A stretch of DNA of 6,450 bases from Candidatus Taylorbacteria bacterium RIFCSPLOWO2_01_FULL_45_15b (GTDB taxonomy: Bacteria > Patescibacteriota > Minisyncoccia > Phycocordibacterales > 01-FULL-45-15b): NCBI GenBank assembly GCA_001822655.1, contig MHRX01000054.1, forward strand, positions 1 to 6,450, read 5' to 3'. The notes beneath the pieces are model-generated. The model did no database searches, had not been told where the DNA came from, and saw only the letters and a list, made by a program, of their open reading frames with translations. A program made the translations under genes and the position numbers. Shown here one piece after another: positions 1 through 4,599 of this stretch. Positions within the stretch are counted from its first letter, which is position 1. The number at the start of each line of letters is the position of its first letter.

Positions 1-6
1 AAATTC

Positions 7-26
7 GGTATTCGATTCATAATACC
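7..26. repeat. Short inverted repeat downstream of the response regulator
   Basis: GGTATT (7-12) and AATACC (21-26) are perfect 6-base inverted arms around an 8-base loop, ten bases past the stop codon of the receiver gene. On the minus strand the stem is followed by GAATTT and then the window ends. It could be part of a weak terminator or the edge of a further intergenic repeat. The stem is AT-rich with no real T-run visible, so terminator function is not supported. Confidence 0.25.
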
Positions 27-35
27 ATCTTCCCA

Positions 36-428
36 TTAGTTTTTGACTTTAATAACCTTAATAACTTCCTGAACTACTTCCGAAGGAATTGATGTGGCTT
101 TTACGATGTAGCCGTCAATGCCGAATTCTTTTGCTTTATCCATGTCAGATGCCTGGCTCTGGTTCGACAAAATAACGACATGGGCGGACGAAGCGAGTTT
201 TTCTTTGCGAATAGTTTCCAATAGCTCTATCCCGTCCATACCGGGCATCACCATATCAAGCATCAGAATTTGCGGCGAGGTTCCGGTGCGGAGTATCTGG
301 AGCGTCTCCTGCCCGCTTGTCGCCGTCTCTACAACGAAACCCGACTCGGCAAACTTCATGCGATACATGTTCAGAAGGAATTTATCATCGTCGACAATAA
401 GTATCGTTTTATTTTTCGCTTCTTCCAT
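36..428 (-). CDS. Single-domain response regulator (CheY-like receiver)
   Basis: A 130-residue stand-alone receiver domain with no output domain. The acidic pocket is IVDDDK (D13, D14, D15). The phosphoacceptor is D58 in LMLDMVMPGMDG, the conserved Ser/Thr switch position is S88 in ILSN, and the conserved lysine is K110 in YIVKA. All catalytic receiver residues are present, so it should accept phosphate from a histidine kinase, which is not encoded here. Receiver-only proteins such as PilG and PilH act on pilus motors in other bacteria. Position downstream of pilB on the same strand makes a pilus role plausible but not proven. The 459-bp repeat-filled gap from pilB suggests separate transcription or a processed operon. 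The ATG at 426-428 gives a full-length domain with a short charged leader (MEEAKNK). No Shine-Dalgarno sequence precedes it. A TATAGT hexamer (plus 455-460) lies about 26 bases upstream, with no clear -35. Confidence 0.93.
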   Translation of the reverse strand: MEEAKNKTILIVDDDKFLLNMYRMKFAESGFVVETATSGQETLQILRTGTSPQILMLDMVMPGMDGIELLETIRKEKLASSAHVVILSNQSQASDMDKAKEFGIDGYIVKATSIPSEVVQEVIKVIKVKN

Positions 429-444
429 GTGGCTGATTTTTAAG

Positions 445-571
445 GAGCACAGCGACTATAAAAATCGCCATCCCTCCCTGATTTCACAGAAATCTATAAT
501 ACCATTTTTAAAAGATTGACTCACTAAAATCTAGAATATAATAAATTCTATTCTCTGAAATTAGAGAGGGG
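445..571. repeat. 142-bp tandem repeat, unit 1 (conserved part)
   Basis: Positions 445-571 match 587-713 at a constant offset of 142 bases, with four mismatches by eye (488, 489, 565, 569). The remaining 15 bases of the period (572-586) differ. The unit has inverted ends: 472-491 (CCCTCCCTGATTTCACAGAA) can pair with 551-570 with 17 of 20 positions complementary, leaving a 59-base AT-rich loop. The whole spacer 429-887 has no credible gene. Besides the three repeat units it holds only promoter-like hexamers. The unit lies immediately upstream of the receiver gene, so it may hold that gene's promoter. Confidence 0.9.
516..542 (+). promoter_or_regulatory. Promoter-like hexamers in repeat unit 1
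   Basis: TTGACT (516-521) and TATAAT (537-542) read on the plus strand resemble sigma-70 -35 and -10 boxes. The 15-base spacer is shorter than the optimal 16-18. Downstream on this strand there is no gene, only repeat unit 2 and then the 3' end of pilB in antisense. It may be chance in AT-rich DNA. Confidence 0.3.
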
Positions 572-586
572 TGAGCTGATAGAATC

Positions 587-713
587 GAGCACAGCGACTA
601 TAAAAATCGCCATCCCTCCCTGATTTCACTCAAATCTATAATACCATTTTTAAAAGATTGACTCACTAAAATCTAGAATATAATAAATTCTATTCTCTGA
701 AATTAGGGAGTGG
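587..713. repeat. 142-bp tandem repeat, unit 2 (conserved part)
   Basis: Second copy of the 445-571 segment in the same orientation. Its inverted ends are CCCTCCCTGATTTC (614-627) and the GAAATTAGGGAG segment (699-710), with 71 bases between. The mismatches at 630-631 remove the inner part of the stem seen in unit 1, so the palindrome has decayed here while the sequence as a whole stayed nearly identical. This fits a recent tandem duplication followed by point changes. Confidence 0.9.
658..684 (+). promoter_or_regulatory. Promoter-like hexamers in repeat unit 2
   Basis: Exact copy of the unit 1 pair: TTGACT (658-663) and TATAAT (679-684) with a 15-base spacer. If active it would produce a transcript entering the pilB 3' end from the antisense side. 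Only the hexamers support it. Confidence 0.28.
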
Positions 714-751
714 ATTAAGCGAAAATTAGTCTTTCAGAATTTTTTCTACAA

Positions 752-893
752 CCCCGCTCTAATTTCGAAGAATCATTTTTTATACCGACCAGAAATCCTA
801 TGTATAGATTATTCTTTGATTCCGAATAGTTTATGAAGTGAAATTAGGGCGGGATTAAGAAAATATATTCACTCCGTTCATTATTTTCTACAA
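752..893. repeat. Diverged third repeat unit with inverted ends
   Basis: CCCGCTCTAATTTC (753-766) and GAAATTAGGGCGGG (840-853) are inverted arms complementary at 13 of 14 positions, 73 bases apart. This is close to the 71-base spacing in unit 2, and the arm sequences belong to the same family. The segment 840-893 also aligns with 699-751. Both contain GAAATTAGGG, then GGATTAAG, then the identical ten bases TTTTCTACAA (742-751 and 884-893, offset 142). So this is a third, older unit in the same register. Its last bases include the pilB stop codon (888-890). The central part has diverged beyond recognition by eye. Confidence 0.65.
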
Positions 894-2645
894 TTTATTG
901 ACCTCCTCGAACGGAATTTCTCTATTCACCGCTTTAATAATAGCATCTTCCTTCATCGACAGCATTCCCTGTTCACGCGCGATTTTAGAAACTGACAATT
1001 CAGATGCATCTTCGAGAACAGCCCGCTCCAATTCTTTTGACATTTGCAGGACTTCAAACACGGCGGCGCGTCCGATCGTCCCTTTGGGACATGTGGCGCT
1101 CGGTTCGATTTCATAAACTGTTTCCAATTTTGGAATCTCGCTCTTATATTTTTCGGGAAGCGATTCAAATTCCTTGTCAATAATCTTTCTAACACTGTCC
1201 TCAACCGGAACCGGCTTTCCTGTGCCGGGACAGAGCGTCATGACAAGCCGCTGTGCAATCGCCAGAATCAGCGTAGGCGCAATAAGGTATCGGTCGACTC
1301 CCATATCGAGAAGACGCGGAATGACACCTGCCGCATTATTTGTGTGGATAGTCGAAAGAACAAGGTGTCCGGTAAGCGCGGCCTGAACAGCAAGCTGTGC
1401 CGTCTCTTTATCACGAATTTCTCCAACCATAATAATGTCCGGGTCTTGCCTCAACGTCGAACGCAGGCCATTCGCGAATGTATAACCGATCTCCGGACGC
1501 ACTTGAGACTGGCTCATTCCCGGAATATTGTACTCGACCGGATCTTCAAGCGAGAGCACGTTAAGGCGCTCTTTATCCAGTTCATTCAGCATCGAATACA
1601 GTGTCGTTGATTTTCCGGAACCCGTTGGACCGGTGATCAATATCATGCCGTACGGCTTGCCTATGGCCTCTTTAATCAGTTTCAGATTTCGGGCGGAGAG
1701 ACCCATTTGATCAATAGGCTTTACACCCCTCTCGGAATCAAGAATACGCATGACGATTTTTTCCCCGTAATAAGCAGGAAATGTCGACACTCGAAAATCG
1801 ACTTTCCTTCCTTCGATTTTCGCGCTAAATCGGCCGTCTTGAGGCTTTCGCTTTTCGTCAAGACGCATATTGGAGAGAATTTTGATGCGAGCGACAACGG
1901 CAGAATGAATTTTGCTGGGAAGTATGAGGCTGGTATTTAAAAATCCGTCAACACGAAATCGTACGCGAACGTTTTCTCCCATATGCTCAACATGAATATC
2001 CGAAGCATTGCCCTGCGTCGCATAGTTCAGCATAGTGGCCACGATTTTAGTAACGGGCGCGTCTTCAATTATCCTCGTTCTCGAAGTCGCCGGTGTAGTG
2101 TCTCCAATCGGGTCGTCCATGTTAAAGTCCTTTTTAACCTCTCCGAGCTCGGCCTCAATGACTTTATCGGCGGACAAATCCGTCTCAAGCTCCGAGAGCG
2201 CTTGTGTTACTTCGCCGGAAAGCCCCTTGTATGTCTGTATAACTTTGTCGAAGTCTATGCGGGCAAGGAGGTAAACTTTGTATGGTAAATTGATTTTTGC
2301 AGAAATAAAATTGAGCGCGTCCCTCGCCTCAATATTATCCGGATCCACAACGCCTATCTCGAGAACTCCGTCCTCCATGCCGATCGGCACAAAGTTGTAG
2401 TGCGAGGCAGAATCCTCGGGAATATATTTTAGTATTTCGAAAGGAACCGTAACCCCGTCGAGAGATTTCGTGGGTATCCCATAATACTCGCCTTTCACTC
2501 CAAGAAAATCGTAAGGATTTACTCCGTACTTTGTCGTAAGAAGCGCTTCAAAATCACCTCCTGTTTGTGCGATCTCATCCTTGATGGTCTGCACCGAGTC
2601 AAGCTCAATTATTTTTTTTTCTGCGAGAAGATCTACAAGACTCAT
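888..2645 (-). CDS. pilB: Type IV pilus extension ATPase PilB (GspE family)
   Basis: Hexameric cytoplasmic AAA-like ATPase that powers pilin polymerisation at the inner membrane. The 585 residues are close to the usual PilB length. Residues 1-145 look like the MshEN/GspE N-terminal domain. Next comes a charged linker, then the N2 domain (GNASDIHVE at 212-220). The C-terminal ATPase carries Walker A GPTGSGKST (339-347), the Asp box SLEDPVEY (365-372), Walker B with catalytic glutamate in IIMVGEIRD (404-412) and the His box GHLVLSTIHTN (426-436). The zinc-binding region is odd. Where PilB usually has two CxxC pairs, only C472 (LCPGTGKP) and C519 (TCPKGTIGR) remain. A run of nine A on the coding strand lies at codons 9-11. 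No Shine-Dalgarno sequence is visible before the ATG (2643-2645). A TATACT hexamer (2658-2663, minus) lies 13 bases upstream of it. The gene follows the alignment-complex genes after a hairpin-rich 113-bp spacer. PilT is unlikely, given the long N-terminal domain. Confidence 0.95.
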   Translation of the reverse strand: MSLVDLLAEKKIIELDSVQTIKDEIAQTGGDFEALLTTKYGVNPYDFLGVKGEYYGIPTKSLDGVTVPFEILKYIPEDSASHYNFVPIGMEDGVLEIGVVDPDNIEARDALNFISAKINLPYKVYLLARIDFDKVIQTYKGLSGEVTQALSELETDLSADKVIEAELGEVKKDFNMDDPIGDTTPATSRTRIIEDAPVTKIVATMLNYATQGNASDIHVEHMGENVRVRFRVDGFLNTSLILPSKIHSAVVARIKILSNMRLDEKRKPQDGRFSAKIEGRKVDFRVSTFPAYYGEKIVMRILDSERGVKPIDQMGLSARNLKLIKEAIGKPYGMILITGPTGSGKSTTLYSMLNELDKERLNVLSLEDPVEYNIPGMSQSQVRPEIGYTFANGLRSTLRQDPDIIMVGEIRDKETAQLAVQAALTGHLVLSTIHTNNAAGVIPRLLDMGVDRYLIAPTLILAIAQRLVMTLCPGTGKPVPVEDSVRKIIDKEFESLPEKYKSEIPKLETVYEIEPSATCPKGTIGRAAVFEVLQMSKELERAVLEDASELSVSKIAREQGMLSMKEDAIIKAVNREIPFEEVNKL

Positions 2646-2649
2646 GGTT

Positions 2650-2691
2650 TAGTATTTAGTATATGGTATGTAGTATTTAGTATGTCGTATG
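2650..2691. repeat. 21-bp tandem repeat upstream of pilB
   Basis: TAGTATTTAGTATATGGTATG (2650-2670) is followed directly by a second 21-base unit (2671-2691) differing at two positions. Each unit is itself built from shorter TAGTAT words. The array ends four bases before the pilB start codon, so it is the immediate leader of pilB. Confidence 0.85.
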
Positions 2692-2761
2692 TAGAAGTTG
2701 GATTTGAAGAAATATCTTAATCTTCAAAATCCTCATACTAGATACAATATACTCTATACTA
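2671..2761. repeat. Imperfect nested hairpin between the NPF-protein gene and pilB
   Basis: The outer arms 2671-2694 and 2738-2761 are complementary at 19 of 24 positions. The first 21-bp unit can pair instead: 2650-2677 with 2734-2761 matches at 23 of 28. Nested inside, GGATTTGAAGA (2700-2710) pairs with 2721-2732 with one bulged base and a 10-base loop. The right arm reaches into the stop codon of the upstream gene (2759-2761). In mRNA it would give a long stem before pilB. It could be a processing, pausing or translation-control element, or a degenerate interspersed repeat. There is no T-run on the minus strand, so it is not a classic terminator. Confidence 0.7.
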
Positions 2762-3052
2762 ATTTATTGGCGCAAAAGGATTCGCTCTACCGACAGGCTC
2801 CGGCTCGATTGCCTTCCCCCAGTCATAGAGACTTACGAACGACGCGTTCGAATAAAAAGACGTATCGAGCTCGATAGACTGAAGCCTTCCCAATAAATTT
2901 AAAGTTGAGCCCCCGTCAACCGAGGCGGTAAAGGCCTCCCCCTTCCCACTGTCGCCCCCCGAAGGCACGCCGCGCTGGAGATATGAATACCCCCCAAAGC
3001 CGACCAGCGCCGTTACGAGTATGATGATGAAAATTTTGATAAGTCCTTTCAT
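2759..3052 (-). CDS. Small membrane-anchored pilus-cluster protein in the PilP position
   Basis: A 97-residue protein with a short MKG start and one hydrophobic segment (about 4-24), which acts as an anchor or uncleaved signal. A Gly/Ser-rich linker follows (about 28-50), then a small C-terminal part ending VGRANPFAPIN (87-97). There is no lipobox cysteine. It follows pilO with a single base between the pilO stop and this ATG, so translation is probably coupled. In canonical pilMNOP operons this place belongs to PilP, a lipoprotein with an RDPF-type motif near its N-terminal region. The GR-NPF ending recalls that motif, but it sits at the C-terminus and there is no beta-rich PilP domain. I therefore call it PilP-like by position only. 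A likely job is stabilising or linking the PilNO subcomplex. No fold can be recognised from sequence by eye. Confidence 0.8.
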   Translation of the reverse strand: MKGLIKIFIIILVTALVGFGGYSYLQRGVPSGGDSGKGEAFTASVDGGSTLNLLGRLQSIELDTSFYSNASFVSLYDWGKAIEPEPVGRANPFAPIN

Positions 3053-3053
3053 A

Positions 3054-3587
3054 TTATTTTAGCCAATATGTCTTGGCGGAAATTGTATATTCATATGCGC
3101 CCTCTTTCTGTGGCCGCAATGAAACATTCGTAACATCAAGCAACATGAGGCTCCGCTCAATATCTCGCAGGAATATCTTGAAATCATCATAAGAAGCTGT
3201 CAGCGTTATCCGCACAGGCAAAGAACCGTATGAGGACGCGCTACCATCGCTTGCGACTTTGGAATCAGGTTGTGATACGTCAATGGTCTTTATCTTTATT
3301 TGATTCTGATCCGCGATATTGTAAAGATCGAGGATAAGACGCACTGAATCAATGCTGTCCGGCAACATTTTCTGAAGTCGCGACGTTGACTCTATTGGCA
3401 CACTGCGCTCTTTCGTCAGCAAATCCTCTTTCTTTTGGAGAAACACTTGAATATTTGCCAAATCCTCATTCTTTTTACCCAATTCAGACTGAATCTTCCG
3501 CGCGGAACTCCACGACGGATCAATAAAACCAAAAAAAAGGCCGATCGAGATAAAAAGCAGAAGAATTGGTGTGAGATTTCCTTTCAT
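3054..3587 (-). CDS. pilO: Type IV pilus alignment protein PilO-like
   Basis: Single-pass inner-membrane protein of the pilus alignment subcomplex, partner of PilN. The 177 residues contain a transmembrane helix (about 7-22) and a charged coiled-coil stretch (about 26-60). A C-terminal ferredoxin-like region (about 75-177) includes LPDSIDSVRLILDLYNIAD (75-93) and ASYDDFKIFLRDIERS (131-146), both typical of PilO. I chose the ATG at 3585-3587, which starts MKGNLTPILLLF directly before the membrane helix. An upstream in-frame ATG (3689) would add 34 polar residues and overlap pilN by about 100 bases, so it is unlikely. The gap to the pilN stop is one base (TAA-A-ATG). No Shine-Dalgarno sequence is seen, consistent with coupled translation. 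Confidence 0.9.
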   Translation of the reverse strand: MKGNLTPILLLFISIGLFFGFIDPSWSSARKIQSELGKKNEDLANIQVFLQKKEDLLTKERSVPIESTSRLQKMLPDSIDSVRLILDLYNIADQNQIKIKTIDVSQPDSKVASDGSASSYGSLPVRITLTASYDDFKIFLRDIERSLMLLDVTNVSLRPQKEGAYEYTISAKTYWLK

Positions 3588-3588
3588 T

Positions 3589-4257
3589 TTATTCAAAATT
3601 TGGATTGAATATGCCGTCGGAATTCTGTTCAACCGTCTCCAAACCGACATTCGGGCCAGTGCCTTCACCGAGCATCCGAACCGTATCATATAGAAGACTC
3701 TCGCCTTTTACGTTTGCATTCATGTTGAAAAGTACGTTGCCACGTTCGTCGAGAGCAAGACCGGAAAAAACCGCATTTTCAAAGTCTTGACTTTTTGCCG
3801 TCTCCTGCGATTGCAGAGCGACGGCATTGAAACTTTCGCCGACACCGCGAAGATTCACCGCAATCTCCCCAAGCTCGTTAACGCTCGAATATTGATAATC
3901 CGTAAAACGGATGCTTACCACCGTATTCTTCTCAAGCAGTGCAAACACCGCGGATGGCGCGACGTGGTTTTGAAGCAAATTTTTAGCCACATCAATTCGT
4001 TTCGCGTGGCGAGCGAGCGAGAGAATGAGAGACGGCTGACTTTCGTCCTCCGCCGCTTTGATCGCACTCGTAACATCGTCAAGTTTGTTCTCAACATACT
4101 TCTTGTAGAGAAATGCGCCCGCAGACGACGCGAGAGCAAGCAGAAAAATAAGGATTGCAACGACCGAAAAGAAACTTACGCTCTCCGCGCGCTCCGGCCG
4201 AAGCCCGGGTATCAGCGGCTTTTTGGGTATAAAGGAAGGTTGGAATTTGGTATCCAT
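3589..4257 (-). CDS. pilN: Type IV pilus alignment protein PilN-like
   Basis: 222-residue bitopic membrane protein. It has a cytoplasmic tail (1-28, beginning MDTKFQPSFIPKKPL), one transmembrane helix (about 29-51), a coiled-coil-like stretch (about 52-95) and a C-terminal alpha/beta domain (about 100-190). The order between pilM and pilO and the topology fit PilN. The family's PilM-binding motif (NLLPWR type) is absent. The proline/lysine-rich FIPKKP segment sits where it would be and may replace it. The tail after about residue 190 is polar and probably disordered, ending NPNFE. The ATG at 4255-4257 is preferred over an in-frame TTG three codons upstream, because the conserved-looking tail starts there and a TATAAT hexamer lies only 15 bases upstream. 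Confidence 0.82.
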   Translation of the reverse strand: MDTKFQPSFIPKKPLIPGLRPERAESVSFFSVVAILIFLLALASSAGAFLYKKYVENKLDDVTSAIKAAEDESQPSLILSLARHAKRIDVAKNLLQNHVAPSAVFALLEKNTVVSIRFTDYQYSSVNELGEIAVNLRGVGESFNAVALQSQETAKSQDFENAVFSGLALDERGNVLFNMNANVKGESLLYDTVRMLGEGTGPNVGLETVEQNSDGIFNPNFE

Positions 4258-4271
4258 AAATATCAAACAAT

Positions 4272-4277
4272 ATTATA
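4272..4277 (-). promoter_or_regulatory. Candidate -10 box for pilN
   Basis: The minus strand reads TATAAT here, a perfect -10 consensus, ending 15 bases before the preferred pilN ATG. A transcript starting about seven bases downstream would have a leader of only a few bases, which fits the lack of a ribosome binding site. The -35 is weak (TTGCGT at 19-base spacing). Confidence 0.4.
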
Positions 4278-4331
4278 TCCTGAACTGCCTCATCAAACGC
4301 AAAATATGTGGACAACGGAAGGATAGAAGTT

Positions 4332-4404
4332 GGATTCAAGATTCAGGATTTAAGAATAAATACCCTCCCGACCTTTTTTCTTCTCTTCTGTATCGTGAAT
4401 CTTG
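4332..4404. repeat. Palindromic direct repeat, copy A (pilM-pilN spacer)
   Basis: This 73-base segment aligns with 4508-4579 in the same orientation, 176 bases apart. Both contain GAATAAATAC, then CCGA, then a T-rich TTTTTCTTC stretch, and both end TGAATCTTG. Within this copy CAAGATTCA (4337-4345) and TGAATCTTG (4396-4404) are a perfect 9-base inverted repeat. Together with copy B and the hairpins between them it fills the 342-bp gap between pilM and pilN, in which I see no gene. Confidence 0.78.
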
Positions 4405-4411
4405 CCTAACC

Positions 4412-4469
4412 CCGCCGATTGCATCGCGGTCCTAGAGCGTCCAAGACGCTTGGAGTAGCTCGGCCTAGG
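4412..4469. repeat. GC-rich double hairpin between the two direct repeats
   Basis: Two adjacent stems. The first pairs CCGC (4412-4415) and GAT (4417-4419) with ATC (4423-4425) and GCGG (4426-4429), with one bulged C. The second pairs CCTAGAGC (4431-4438) with GCTC (4458-4461) and TAGG (4466-4469) around a 4-base bulge. It continues as TCCAAG (4440-4445) with CTTGGA (4449-4454), closed by a 3-base loop. The 14 base pairs in a compact fold stand out from the AT-rich surroundings. It could be a structured RNA element in the pilM-pilN transcript or the core of a mobile repeat. No tRNA or riboswitch that I know fits. Confidence 0.6.
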
Positions 4470-4507
4470 GAAATCAAAATTATGGAACCCACTACTAACG
4501 AGAGGTA

Positions 4508-4579
4508 GGATTTGGTATTCAAGATTTAGGAATAAATACATTGCCGATCCTTTTTCTTCGCTTTTTTTCTTGAATCTTG
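4508..4579. repeat. Palindromic direct repeat, copy B (next to pilM stop)
   Basis: Copy of 4332-4404; the first 31 positions match at 25. Here the palindrome is a perfect 10-base inverted repeat, ATTCAAGATT (4517-4526) with AATCTTGAAT (4573-4582). Between this and the pilM stop codon (4600-4602) lie further GAATCT/AGATT words that can form a small stem (AGATT/AATCT) right after pilM on the minus strand. No T-run follows on that strand, so it is not a clear terminator. Confidence 0.78.
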
Positions 4580-4599
4580 AATCTAGATTTCTGAATCTA

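Noticed and set aside
118..519. Plus-strand open frame of 133 codons across the receiver gene
   Set aside because: It lies antisense to a clear receiver domain with all family residues, shows no recognisable motif and runs into repeat DNA.
445..893. CRISPR array
   Set aside because: The repeats are 142-bp tandem units with only 15 differing bases between conserved parts. There are too few units, no short repeat/variable spacer pattern and no cas gene.
1044..1610. Plus-strand open frame of 188 codons inside pilB
   Set aside because: It is antisense to the conserved ATPase core of PilB. Its composition follows from the complementary strand and no family features are visible.
3588..3689. Longer PilO start 34 codons upstream
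   Set aside because: It would overlap pilN by about 100 bases and put a polar basic tail before the membrane helix. The ATG at 3585-3587 has the same one-base coupling seen at the next gene junction.
4258..4266. TTG start for pilN three codons upstream
   Set aside because: An ATG three codons later begins the tail directly, and the TATAAT at 4272-4277 would place the transcript start at or inside the TTG codon region.
3787..4326. Plus-strand open frame of 179 codons opposite pilN
   Set aside because: It is a shadow of the PilN-like gene, very rich in arginine and lysine, with no start signal and no motif.
4404..4470. Integron attC-like site, suggested by GCCTAAC (4404-4410) before a folded GC-rich segment
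   Set aside because: No matching GTTRRRY box closes the structure on the correct side, and no integrase or cassette is present.
4405..4475. tRNA or tRNA-like gene in the GC-rich spacer segment
   Set aside because: The stems do not make a cloverleaf, and no T-loop sequence or seven-base acceptor stem can be found.
4551..4568. T-rich stretches on the plus strand in the pilM-pilN spacer as a terminator
   Set aside because: The T-runs are on the strand opposite to the pilus genes. No plus-strand gene ends here, so they would terminate nothing known.
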